This document shows, in pieces, positions 1 to 6,641 of a stretch of 11,391 bases of DNA; position 1 is the first letter of the stretch, and each line of letters starts with the position of its first letter. Where the stretch lies: NCBI GenBank assembly GCA_021810725.1, contig JAJZIE010000064.1, positions 1 through 11,391 of the forward strand. The letters are read 5' to 3'. The position numbers and the translations under genes were made by a program. The notes under the pieces are model-generated. The model had not been told where the DNA came from and made no database searches. It saw only the letters and a program-made list of their open reading frames with translations. The stretch comes from Bacillota bacterium (lineage in GTDB: Bacteria; Bacillota; Sulfobacillia; JAJZYS01; JAJYTV01).

Positions 1-1
1 G

Positions 2-178
2 GTGGCGGGGGACGTTCTAGGCCGCGTTGTCTCACCATTCTCGTTCGAGGTCCTCGAGGAGATGCGCTCGCCGTTCGACGGCGTCATGATCCTCACGCAC
101 CCGACACTGCACCGCGTCGAGCCGGGTGACTACGGCTACATGGTCGGGGAGCTCGCGACGGCGGAGGCCCTCAAGTGA
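2..178 (+). CDS. Succinylglutamate desuccinylase/aspartoacylase (AstE/AspA)-like deacylase, C-terminal end only
   Basis: Only the last 58 codons are in the window; the 5' part lies off the left edge. The visible tail contains GDVLGRVVSPF, then RSPFDGVMIL, then VEPGDYGYMVGEL. This is the layout of the small C-terminal beta domain of AstE/AspA proteins (M14-related zinc enzymes that hydrolyse N-acyl amino acids): a glycine-rich strand, an 'aPfdGvv' turn and a 'v.pGd' strand. The zinc-binding and catalytic residues lie in the missing N-terminal part, so activity cannot be judged. The TGA stop overlaps the GTG start of the next gene by four bases (GTGA), which suggests translational coupling in one operon. 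Within the family the acyl group could be acetyl, succinyl or another; the substrate is not readable here. The family call is fairly good for so short a piece, but a lipoyl/biotinyl-like barrel of another protein is an alternative. Confidence 0.65.
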   Translation: MAGDVLGRVVSPFSFEVLEEMRSPFDGVMILTHPTLHRVEPGDYGYMVGELATAEALK

Positions 179-1344
179 TCGCGGCCGAGGAGCGCGCGCT
201 CGGGAGGGATCTCGTCGCGCTCGTGCTCGGCGTCGACCGCGTCTATCAAAGCCGGCTACCTCGGGGCGCCGACGGTCTCGGAGCCGAAGGCTACGTCGCG
301 ATCAACCTCTCCGAGGTCCCGGCGCTTGGCGTCTCGTCGTACGAGGAGGCGGGCGAGGCCCGCGGGGAATTGGCCGCGAGACTGTCCGGCCTAGACCTGG
401 CTCCAGACCGGCGCAGGTACTTCGCCGACTACCTCGCGGGGATCGAGGTGTTCCTGCGCTGGCGCGGCGGCGAAACGATCCCGTACCCGGAACTGGTCAC
501 GGGCCTCCTCGGCGTCCAGGGCGAGCCTCCGGAGCTCGATCCGCTGCTGGCGCAGCTCAGGGCCCTGCTCGAAGAGGCGGGGTATACCGGGAGCGTCCCG
601 CGGATGCTGCGGGCATTCGAGGCAGATCGGATCGTGCCCGCGTCGGACCTGGGCGAGGTGCTCGAAGGCTATCTCGCCGAGGCGCGGGAATTTGTGCAGC
701 ACCACCTCTTCCCACTGCCGGAGGACTTCGCGTTCGGTGTCGAGGTGGTGCCCAGCGCGGCGTACAACGCCTACTGCGACTATGTCGGACGCGTCGTGCG
801 CATCAACGGCGAGGTGCCGCATACGCGCGAAGGACTGAAGCACCTTGCCTGCCACGAGGCGTACCCGGGCCACTCGACCCATATCTTCCGCCGCGAACAG
901 CTAGTCGCGGCGGGAGAGATGACGGAGGACGGCCTTCTCGTGGTCACGGACACGCCGACGAGTCCCCTGTTCGAGGGGATCGGCGAGCTCGGACTCAGGC
1001 TGGTCGGCTGGGACCGCAGCATCGAAGAGCGTACCGCCATCGCGATCATGCGCCTGCGTTCGGCGCTCGGCGCCTGGGCTGGCACCTTGACCGCCTCGGG
1101 TCGGCGCGAGGAGGCGACAGAACTCCTGCTGCGATACGGCGACGAGGCCTGGATGCGATCGCGGCTGCGCTTTCTGGACATGCCGCTGCGACGTCCGTTC
1201 ATCTTCGCCTACCACTACGGCGACCTTCTGGTCGACGCCGCGCGCAGCGCGGCCTCGGATGGGAAGGCCTTCCTGAGCGGTCTCTACGACCGCATGCACT
1301 CGCCCGCGTCGCTGGGTCTCATCTTTTCCCAAGGGGGCAACTGA
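175..1344 (+). CDS. DUF885-like putative metallohydrolase, short form
   Basis: This 389-residue soluble protein has no signal peptide. The key signature is HLACHEAYPGHSTH, with HEAYPGH at residues 227-233. About 35 residues later comes PLFEGIGELG (Glu267), which parallels the 'HEa.PGHh.q ... EGWA.Y.E' pattern of DUF885 proteins. These are poorly characterised, helix-rich proteins thought to be zincin-like peptidases or hydrolases. The Cys, Tyr and Asp-rich stretch before the motif (NAYCDYVGR, 198-206) also looks structured. DUF885 members are usually around 550-600 residues, so this is a clearly shorter version, apparently lacking N-terminal sequence rather than being broken. The GTG start at 175 is chosen because it overlaps the previous stop and has GGAGG at 163-167, seven bases upstream. 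The aminotransferase gene follows after three bases. A role cleaving an acyl or peptide bond in the same pathway as the neighbouring deacylase is inference. Confidence 0.65.
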   Translation: MIAAEERALGRDLVALVLGVDRVYQSRLPRGADGLGAEGYVAINLSEVPALGVSSYEEAGEARGELAARLSGLDLAPDRRRYFADYLAGIEVFLRWRGGETIPYPELVTGLLGVQGEPPELDPLLAQLRALLEEAGYTGSVPRMLRAFEADRIVPASDLGEVLEGYLAEAREFVQHHLFPLPEDFAFGVEVVPSAAYNAYCDYVGRVVRINGEVPHTREGLKHLACHEAYPGHSTHIFRREQLVAAGEMTEDGLLVVTDTPTSPLFEGIGELGLRLVGWDRSIEERTAIAIMRLRSALGAWAGTLTASGRREEATELLLRYGDEAWMRSRLRFLDMPLRRPFIFAYHYGDLLVDAARSAASDGKAFLSGLYDRMHSPASLGLIFSQGGN

Positions 1345-1347
1345 TCC

Positions 1348-2622
1348 ATGGAACACAGGCAGAGTGCCGAACTCTATCAGCGCGCAGCCGCGTCCACGCC
1401 CGGCGGGGTGCATTCGAACACGCGTGCCCGCAGCCCGCACCCAATCTACTTTGAACGTGCCGAAGGGCCATATCTCTACGACGTCGACGGCAACCGCTAT
1501 CTGGACTTCGTGCTCGGCAACGGGGCGATCATTCTCGGCCATGGCAACCCCGAGGTGCAGCAGGCGGTCGCCGCGGTGATCGCCCAGGGACTGACGACCG
1601 GCAGTGAGACGCGTCTCGCGGTGGAGGCGGCGGAACTTCTGCTGCAGCAGGTGCCGACGGCCGAAATGGTGCGGTTTGCGAACAGCGGTACGGAGGCCGT
1701 CATGCACGCTCTCGAACTCGCCCGCAGCGCGACCGGCCGGCGTCGCGTGGCGAAGGTGGAAGGGGCGTACCATGGCTGGGACTCGCAAATGTACGTCTCG
1801 GCCTGGCCGGATCTGGGGCTGGCCGGCCCGTCTGAAGCCCCGCAGCCGGTCCCTGCACACAAGGGACTCGACGCCGATGTCGCGCGCAGCACGATCATCC
1901 TGCCGTTCAACGACGTCGCCGCGACGCGCAGGATCGTGGAAGAGCATGCGGACGAGCTTGCCGCGGTGATCGTCGAGCCCGTGATGATGGACATCGGCTA
2001 CGTCGAGGCGACCCGCGAGTACATCCACGAACTGCGCCGGATCACGAAGGATCACGGCATCGTGTTCATCTTCGACGAGCTCCTGACGGGCTTCCGCGTC
2101 GCGCCGGGAGGAGCCCAGAGCCACTACGGCGTGACGCCCGACCTCTCCACGTTCGGAAAGGCGATCGCCAACGGATACGCGGTCGCGGCCGTCGCGGGCC
2201 GGCGTGAGATCATGGACGAGGCTCGTCCCGGCGGATCGTGCGCCTGGGTCGGCACCTTCAACGGTCACGCCGTGAGCATGGCGGCGGTCGGGGCGACCTT
2301 GCGCCAGTTCGAGGGGAGCGGCGTCTGGCGGGCGTTGCAGGAGAGGATGACCTACCTCGAGCAGCGCTTCGCCCGGCGCGCGAAGGAACGGGGCGTCGAT
2401 GTCGTGCTGCGCGGACGGGGCGGCAACTTCCACTGGTACTTCACCGCGGAGTCTGTCCAGGACTACCGGTCGGCCGCCACGTCGAGCACGGAACGGTACC
2501 AGCAGTTCGCGAAGACGGCGGCGGAGCGGGGGATCCATCTGGCGCCAGGGACCCTGTCGCATCACTCCCTGACGGTTGCGCACGAACAGGAGCACCTCGA
2601 CGCCTTCGTGGACTGCCTCTAG
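1348..2622 (+). CDS. Class III PLP aminotransferase, glutamate-1-semialdehyde 2,1-aminomutase-like
   Basis: This is a full-length (424 residues) fold-type-I PLP enzyme of the class III family. Recognisable parts are LGNGAIILGHGNPEV (57-70), the phosphate-binding ANSGTEAVMHAL (111-122), YHGWDS (141-146) next to the cofactor ring, IFDELLTGFR (241-250) with Asp243 contacting the pyridine nitrogen, and STFGKAIANGY (267-277) with Lys271 as the Schiff-base lysine. The N-terminus (TPGGVHSNTRA) and the SGTEAVMHALELARSATGR region are typical of the glutamate-1-semialdehyde aminomutase (HemL-like) branch. That branch also contains aminotransferases and aminomutases of catabolic or secondary pathways. 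The position inside a hydrolase operon, away from tetrapyrrole genes, argues for a catabolic transaminase or aminomutase rather than haem synthesis; this is inference from context. The ATG has AAGGGGG (1331-1337) ten bases upstream. The stop is one base before the next start codon. Confidence 0.88.
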   Translation: MEHRQSAELYQRAAASTPGGVHSNTRARSPHPIYFERAEGPYLYDVDGNRYLDFVLGNGAIILGHGNPEVQQAVAAVIAQGLTTGSETRLAVEAAELLLQQVPTAEMVRFANSGTEAVMHALELARSATGRRRVAKVEGAYHGWDSQMYVSAWPDLGLAGPSEAPQPVPAHKGLDADVARSTIILPFNDVAATRRIVEEHADELAAVIVEPVMMDIGYVEATREYIHELRRITKDHGIVFIFDELLTGFRVAPGGAQSHYGVTPDLSTFGKAIANGYAVAAVAGRREIMDEARPGGSCAWVGTFNGHAVSMAAVGATLRQFEGSGVWRALQERMTYLEQRFARRAKERGVDVVLRGRGGNFHWYFTAESVQDYRSAATSSTERYQQFAKTAAERGIHLAPGTLSHHSLTVAHEQEHLDAFVDCL

Positions 2623-2623
2623 C

Positions 2624-2821
2624 ATGGCGCGCCACTTGGACGCGCGGGACCGGCTGCGTCGGGTTGAGGATGCGGCCCGGCGCATGGGAATCGAGCCTGC
2701 TGAAGCTGACCGCGAGCTGCTGGCGGCGGAGGTGCGGGGCCTCCTCGGCGCGATCGAGGCGCTGTGGGCGGCTCCTCTTCCGCCGGCGCTGTCCGGCTGG
2801 CGGGATGGCCCCTCGTCGTGA
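2624..2821 (+). CDS. AtzG/GatC-like small amidase-associated protein
   Basis: This 65-residue protein has its ATG one base after the aminotransferase stop and a stop that overlaps the amidase start by four bases (GTGA). It is predicted as a helix (ARDRLRRVEDAARRMG), a short 'i.pae.d' linker, a second helix (ELLAAEVRGLLGAIEALW, 31-48) and a proline-rich tail (APLPPALSGWRDGPSS). That plan matches the small subunits that wrap around amidase-signature enzymes. Examples are GatC, which pairs with GatA, and AtzG-type proteins, which pair with AtzE. They are short, have two helices and an extended C-terminal arm, and are encoded directly before the amidase. Identity to any named family cannot be proven by eye because these proteins diverge strongly; position and architecture carry the call. 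No clear Shine-Dalgarno precedes the ATG, so reinitiation after the aminotransferase is likely. An in-frame ATG at 2576 lies within the aminotransferase and was not used. Confidence 0.6.
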   Translation: MARHLDARDRLRRVEDAARRMGIEPAEADRELLAAEVRGLLGAIEALWAAPLPPALSGWRDGPSS

Positions 2822-4128
2822 CGGACATCATGCGCCTGCACCGCCTCTACGTCACGCGGGCGGCCTCTCCGGTGGCCGTGGTGCAACGTCATCTGGAGCA
2901 GGCGCACGGGCTTGGCACCGATCTGAACGCCTTTACGGCGATCCTCGATGGGGAGGCGCTCATCGCGGCGGAGGCGTCGGAGCGGCGCTATGCCGAGGGG
3001 CGGCCCCTCTCTGCTCTCGACGGCGTTCCCTTCACGGTGAAGGACATCGTACACGTGCGGGGGGTGCCTACCACCGCGGCATCCCGCGCGGCGGACCCTG
3101 AACCGCAGGCGAGCGACGCAGCGGTCGTCGCGCGCCTGCGGCAACTCGGGGCGGTGCTGATCGGCAAGACAAACCTGCTCGAGTATGCGCTTGGGCTCGT
3201 CCATCCGGATTTCGGACCGGTGCGCAACCCTTGGGACAAAGAGCGGACGATCGGCGGGTCCAGCAGCGGGTCCGCAGCGGCGGTCGCGATCGGCGCGGGG
3301 TTCGCTTCGATCGGGACCGACACGCTCGGCTCTGTGCGCAACCCCGCGGCGCTCGCCGGGGTCGTAGGCTTCAAGCCTTCCTTCGGCCGCTTGCCCGTGG
3401 CGGGGACGATACCGCTCGCCCCCACGCTGGACCACCTCGGCATCCTGGCGCGCACCGTCGCGGACGCGCAAGCGGTGTACCGCGGCACCGCATCCCGAGG
3501 CGGCCGCGGGCACTACGGGCCATGGAGGGTGGGTGTCGCCCTGTTCGAGGACGTTGATCCAACGGTACGGCACGCCTTCCTGGACGCCGTGGCCCGTCTT
3601 AAGGGAGCGGGAGTGGCGGTCCAGGAGACCGGAGTGCTACCGTTCGCCGCCGCCACTGCGGCCGCGCTTACGCTCCTCTACACCGAGGCGGCGGAGGTGC
3701 ACCGAGAGCGGCTGCAGGCGAACGCCGCTGGCTACAGCGCAGGTACGCGTGCGCGTATTCTTGCCGGAAGCGCCGTCGACGGGCCGGACTACGCGCGGGC
3801 TCTGGCCGTGCGGGTAAGGGTCCGGGAAGAAGTCGGAGACGTCTTTCGCGGCTGCGATGTCGTCCTGACGCCTACTTTGCCCGCTCCGGCCCCGCGTGAG
3901 GACGGCGGCGGGGGAGACCGCAGCCTAGGATCGGCGCCGCTACACACCAGCGCATTCAACCTGCTGGGGCTGCCAGCGCTCACACTTCCCATCGGGCGAT
4001 CGCCTGAAACCGGAATGCCCATCGGTCTGCAGATCGCAGGCCCCCAAGGCGCCGACGGCATGGTGCTGCGCGCGGCGCGGCTCGTCGAGCGCCTACGGGG
4101 ACCTTGGCGGGCGCCCTGGCTGACCTAG
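2818..4128 (+). CDS. Amidase-signature family hydrolase (AtzE/GatA-like)
   Basis: This 436-residue cytosolic amidase cleaves a C-N amide bond with the Ser-cisSer-Lys triad of its family. The triad is visible: Lys75 in GVPFTVKD, cis-Ser148 at the first serine of GGSSSGS (146-152), and nucleophile Ser172 in GTDTLGSVRNPAA. The 24-residue gap between the two serines is the family standard. The motif normally reads GTDTGGSIR, so Leu170 in place of the first glycine and Asn175 after the arginine are unusual and may reshape the oxyanion or acyl pocket. The GTG start at 2818 overlaps the stop of the small AtzG/GatC-like gene. The frame stays open upstream to 2764, and an ATG at 2830 is an alternative start. 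Paired with the small protein it resembles the AtzEG and GatCA pairs. No GatB follows, so tRNA amidotransfer is unlikely. It is the last gene of the left block and converges with the LysR gene. Confidence 0.88.
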   Translation: MTDIMRLHRLYVTRAASPVAVVQRHLEQAHGLGTDLNAFTAILDGEALIAAEASERRYAEGRPLSALDGVPFTVKDIVHVRGVPTTAASRAADPEPQASDAAVVARLRQLGAVLIGKTNLLEYALGLVHPDFGPVRNPWDKERTIGGSSSGSAAAVAIGAGFASIGTDTLGSVRNPAALAGVVGFKPSFGRLPVAGTIPLAPTLDHLGILARTVADAQAVYRGTASRGGRGHYGPWRVGVALFEDVDPTVRHAFLDAVARLKGAGVAVQETGVLPFAAATAAALTLLYTEAAEVHRERLQANAAGYSAGTRARILAGSAVDGPDYARALAVRVRVREEVGDVFRGCDVVLTPTLPAPAPREDGGGGDRSLGSAPLHTSAFNLLGLPALTLPIGRSPETGMPIGLQIAGPQGADGMVLRAARLVERLRGPWRAPWLT

Positions 4129-4207
4129 GGGCGCCTGGCGGACCAGGGAGGTTTTGCCGGCATAAGAGGGGTGGCCGGGATCTGGGTTCCGTCTGTAGGC
4201 GACGACA

Positions 4208-5104
4208 CTACACGCCGTTTTGCCCTCCGGGCCAGACTTTTTCGACGCAATGCTCCAGCAGCCGTAGGTTGGGCGCCTTGGCACCTGGCTGACGCCGTGA
4301 CGCAAAGTACAGGTGGCGCTGCGGAACGTCCTCCTGGATCGGATGGGATACGAAGCCAGCCGCCTCCAATCCTTTTGCGGTAGAAACGGGGACGATCGCC
4401 CATGTGGTTGGCACCCGGAGAAAGCCCTGCAGGGAGTTCACCGCGTCCAGCCGTACGAACGGCGACTCTTGTTCCCCGAACGTGATCTGGTGCCAGGAGC
4501 GGAACGTTGGCGACCAGTCCACGTACACCTCGTCTTCCAGACGATAGGCACCGATGGAGACAGGTTCCCTGTGGGCCAAATCGGCAGGGTCCTTGGGTTG
4601 TTGCACGATGACCATGTCTTCCGTCAGCACTTCGCGGAGGTCGACCGCCTCTTCGGCGGCACGCATCTGGACAAAGGCCGCATCGATCTCACGCCGCATC
4701 AATCGGCGATAGAGGTCGTCGTAGCGCGAGGTCACCGTGAAGAGGCGCACATGATGTGTCGCGCGCAGCGTGTTGAGGGCGGAAAACAGCGGGTGAAGCA
4801 CGTGGCTGAGCACACTGTCCGTGGCGCCAATCGTCAAGCTGAGTTCGCCGTGGAAGTTCCGGAAATGAGCGATGTCCTGACGCAGAGACTCCCAGCGCTC
4901 TGCGAGGGGCAAGAACTGCAACCCGTCGGAGGTCAACTGCACAGTCTTGGAGCCACGCGTGCGCCGTACCAACGTGCATCCCGCTTCCGCTTCCAACGAG
5001 TGTAGCCGGTGGCTTATGTTCGACGTCGTCATGTGCAAAGTGTGCGCCGCGCCACTGAGACTGCCGGTGCGAACGACCTGCAGAAACACCTCCACGTTGT
5101 CCAA
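4208..5104 (-). CDS. LysR-type transcriptional regulator
   Basis: This 298-residue protein has the standard LysR size and layout. An N-terminal winged helix-turn-helix covers about residues 1-60 (FLQVVRTGSLSGAAHTLHMT, then TTSNISHRLHSLEAEAG with the recognition helix). A linker and a two-lobed co-inducer-binding domain follow, from about residue 88 (GELSLTIGATDSVLSHVL) to the end. It would bind the AT-rich intergenic region and respond to a small molecule, most likely the pathway substrate or an intermediate. It is divergent from the permease block and convergent with the amidase, the usual placement for a local activator. The start is TTG at 5104-5102. An in-frame TGA three codons upstream (5113-5111) rules out a longer protein, and the TTG gives the normal LysR N-terminus. 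A GTG four codons in is a less likely alternative. The Shine-Dalgarno is weak (GGGTGGG), suggesting low expression. Confidence 0.92.
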   Translation of the reverse strand: MDNVEVFLQVVRTGSLSGAAHTLHMTTSNISHRLHSLEAEAGCTLVRRTRGSKTVQLTSDGLQFLPLAERWESLRQDIAHFRNFHGELSLTIGATDSVLSHVLHPLFSALNTLRATHHVRLFTVTSRYDDLYRRLMRREIDAAFVQMRAAEEAVDLREVLTEDMVIVQQPKDPADLAHREPVSIGAYRLEDEVYVDWSPTFRSWHQITFGEQESPFVRLDAVNSLQGFLRVPTTWAIVPVSTAKGLEAAGFVSHPIQEDVPQRHLYFASRRQPGAKAPNLRLLEHCVEKVWPGGQNGV

Positions 5105-5123
5105 TTCTTGTCACCCACCCGCT

Positions 5124-5160
5124 CAAAATTGAAGCGTCACTCATTTAAGATACAAAATTG
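5124..5160. repeat. Two direct copies of CAAAATTG in the control region
   Basis: CAAAATTG occurs at 5124-5131 and again at 5153-5160, 29 bases apart, close to three helical turns, in the LysR/permease intergenic region. The second copy overlaps the left half of the perfect palindrome. LysR-type regulators commonly contact a strong site and one or more weaker sites on the same face of the DNA, so the repeats could be two contacts of one tetramer. That reading is inference; the repeat itself is seen directly. The first copy lies 20 bases upstream of the LysR start codon, where binding could also autoregulate the regulator. Confidence 0.4.
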
Positions 5161-5173
5161 CGCAATTTATAGC
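5145..5173 (+). promoter_or_regulatory. Candidate promoter of the permease operon
   Basis: A TTAAGA (5145-5150) and a TATAGC (5168-5173) are separated by 17 bases. Each matches four of six positions of the sigma-70 -35 and -10 consensus. The spacer contains most of the palindromic operator candidate. A start near 5180 would give a leader of about 55 bases before the permease ATG. The matches are weak, as expected for an activator-dependent promoter, and other placements in this AT-rich stretch are possible. Confidence 0.3.
5155..5168. promoter_or_regulatory. Perfect 14-base palindrome, candidate LysR operator
   Basis: AAATTGCGCAATTT is a perfect inverted repeat, centred 57 bases upstream of the LysR start and 73 bases upstream of the permease start. 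It is the strongest dyad in the only sizeable intergenic region. LysR regulators bind AT-rich dyads between divergent genes, so this is the best operator candidate. It is an even-centred dyad, and a symmetric T-N11-A core is not obvious, so it is not a textbook LysR box. An alternative is binding by an unrelated regulator. Confidence 0.5.
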
Positions 5174-5205
5174 ACTAGGGATTGATGCATTAGCGCAGAA
5201 ATTTT

Positions 5206-5227
5206 CCCCCACGTCTGTCAGGGGGGG
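5206..5227 (+). promoter_or_regulatory. Leader hairpin that could mask the permease ribosome binding site
   Basis: CCCCC (5206-5210) can pair with five of the seven Gs of GGGGGGG (5221-5227) across a ten-base loop. Two U-G wobbles can extend the stem. The G tract ends seven bases before the permease ATG at 5235 and is the only plausible Shine-Dalgarno, so the stem would block ribosome entry when formed. The pairing is seen in the sequence; a regulatory role is inference. The stem is short and could simply be melted by the ribosome. Confidence 0.35.
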
Positions 5228-5234
5228 TTGACTA

Positions 5235-6641
5235 ATGGCGGCGGTCATCGAGGAGAAATTGGGGCCTGAGGAACTCGAGCAGGCGATTAGGAACGATTTT
5301 ACAACGAATGTCGTTCCTTCGAGCCACCGAAGAAGTACGTGGCAAATGACCCTGATCTGGATTACGGGCAACGCTGGCTTCTCCACCCTGTACACGGGTT
5401 ACACCTTGGCGCAGGGCGGACTGAACCTTCCCACACTGATCCTGTCCGCGCTCATCGGCAACGTCATCCTGGCATGCTACTGGATCGGAGCGAGCTACCT
5501 CGGATCGCATTATGGCCAGACGGAGACGCTCTTGGCCAGGTCTTTCATGGGACGGTGGGGCTCGTACATCGTGTCGGTGTTCATCATCGTTTCAAGCCTG
5601 GGCTGGTATTCGTTCCAGGCGGACCTCCTGGGTACGATGGCGACGACGGTGTTCAACATTCCCAACGACCTGGCGCTCGTGTCGCTCATTGCCGGGCTGC
5701 TGATGATGGTGAACAACATCGTCGGGTTCACCAGCGTCAGTGCGTATGCCCGCTATGTGGCCGCTCCGATCATTTCGCTCTGGGTCATCTTCGCGTTCGC
5801 CAAGGTGTTCGCCACCACGCCGGCGCACGTTCTGTGGGCCGCACCCCACGTCGGACAGACCATCACTCTGGGCGTGGCTGCGTCGACGTTCATCGGCGCT
5901 GTGATCTGGGGTTCCGAACCTGACTTCTGGCGCTGGGGCCGTCCGCAGATCAAGGCGTCGATCTGGCCGATCGTCATCGCCATCGTCCTTGGCAATTTCA
6001 TCTTCCCCGTCACAGGTGCCGCCATGGCGCACGTTTTCAACGTGGCCAATTTCGGCAAGGTCGTGCTGTTCGTCTCGCAGTACACCATCGGCATCACGGC
6101 GCTCGCGGCCCTTGTCTTCTTCATCACCCAGGTGGCCATTAACGACCTCAACCTTTACGAGGTGGTCACGGCGGCCAAGAACATGTTCCCCGGGCCGCGC
6201 GTCTACTACGTTCTCGCTCTCGGTGTGCTAGGCGCGATCTTCGCGTACTTCCAGGTGATCAACTACTACATCATCATCGCGGAACTGACAGGCGTTCTCG
6301 TTCCGTGCGTCACGGTGATCATCATGATCGACGCTTGGCTGCTGCCGCGGCTGTTCGGCTTGCGGCGTCAGGTCACCCGAGTGGCGCAGTGGTCGGAGAT
6401 CGCCGCGATCAATGTGCCCGGCGTCATCGCAGTCGCGGTCGGCGTCGTCGTTGGCGGCTACACAGGCGGAATCATCAACCCGAGCTTCAGCTGGGGCATT
6501 GCCCCGGTGAACACGTGGGTCGCGGCCGGCGTCGTCTACGTGGTGATCGTGGCGGCCATCAGGTCGCTTCCGAAGGATCGCCTCATGCACGCCCTCGGGT
6601 ACTCGGCTCCGTCCATACGCGCGGCAGAGGGCGAACAGTAA
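5235..6641 (+). CDS. NCS1-family permease (cytosine/hydantoin/allantoin-type cation symporter)
   Basis: This 468-residue integral membrane protein has about 12 hydrophobic helices between residues 38 and 442 and a polar N-terminus of about 35 residues. NCS1 hallmarks are TGYTLAQGGLNLPT (54-67), the ALIGNVILACYWIGASYLGS stretch (about 72-91), RSFMGRWGSYI near helix 3, SLGWYSFQADLLG (121-133), and WGSEPDFWRWGRP (225-237), the counterpart of the 'DysRf' loop. The family imports nucleobases, hydantoins, allantoin, thiamine precursors and similar small heterocycles with H+ or Na+. The exact substrate cannot be read from sequence alone. It is the first gene of the right block and is divergent from the LysR gene, so it is probably the regulated uptake step. 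The start follows a seven-G ribosome binding site that may be trapped in a hairpin. Its stop shares one base with the next ATG (TAATG). Confidence 0.88.
   Translation: MAAVIEEKLGPEELEQAIRNDFTTNVVPSSHRRSTWQMTLIWITGNAGFSTLYTGYTLAQGGLNLPTLILSALIGNVILACYWIGASYLGSHYGQTETLLARSFMGRWGSYIVSVFIIVSSLGWYSFQADLLGTMATTVFNIPNDLALVSLIAGLLMMVNNIVGFTSVSAYARYVAAPIISLWVIFAFAKVFATTPAHVLWAAPHVGQTITLGVAASTFIGAVIWGSEPDFWRWGRPQIKASIWPIVIAIVLGNFIFPVTGAAMAHVFNVANFGKVVLFVSQYTIGITALAALVFFITQVAINDLNLYEVVTAAKNMFPGPRVYYVLALGVLGAIFAYFQVINYYIIIAELTGVLVPCVTVIIMIDAWLLPRLFGLRRQVTRVAQWSEIAAINVPGVIAVAVGVVVGGYTGGIINPSFSWGIAPVNTWVAAGVVYVVIVAAIRSLPKDRLMHALGYSAPSIRAAEGEQ

Noticed and set aside
126..1454. 442-codon plus-strand open frame overlapping the DUF885-like gene
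   Set aside because: Low-complexity Arg/Gly/Ala-rich translation without motifs; the frame of the 389-residue protein has a clear HEAYPGH signature and proper junctions at both ends.
2576..2623. Longer version of the AtzG/GatC-like protein starting at the ATG at 2576
   Set aside because: The extra residues come from coding sequence of the aminotransferase read in another frame and look random; the ATG at 2624 directly follows the aminotransferase stop.
901..3573. Very long minus-strand open frame (890 codons) opposite the DUF885, aminotransferase and amidase genes
   Set aside because: Its translation is arginine-, glycine- and proline-rich with no recognisable domain. It lies antisense to three convincing genes, a normal artefact of strong GC bias at third codon positions.
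4110..4135. Eight-base-pair GC-rich hairpin at the end of the amidase gene, considered as a terminator
   Set aside because: It overlaps the stop codon, includes wobble pairs and is not followed by a T tract; the nearest T run (4152-4155) is 16 bases away. A 5-base CCGGC/GCCGG stem at 4157-4178 is equally unconvincing.
4129..4207. Possible small gene or RNA between the amidase and LysR stops
   Set aside because: Only 79 bases, no start with a ribosome binding site, and no convincing structure.
4313..5005. 230-codon plus-strand open frame opposite the LysR gene
   Set aside because: No domain is recognisable, and the opposite strand encodes a complete LysR protein with intact helix-turn-helix.
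6305..6640. Upstream extension of the first M24 protein inside the permease gene
   Set aside because: The translation there is Arg/His-rich with no similarity to M24 proteins; the ATG at 6641 shares a base with the permease stop.
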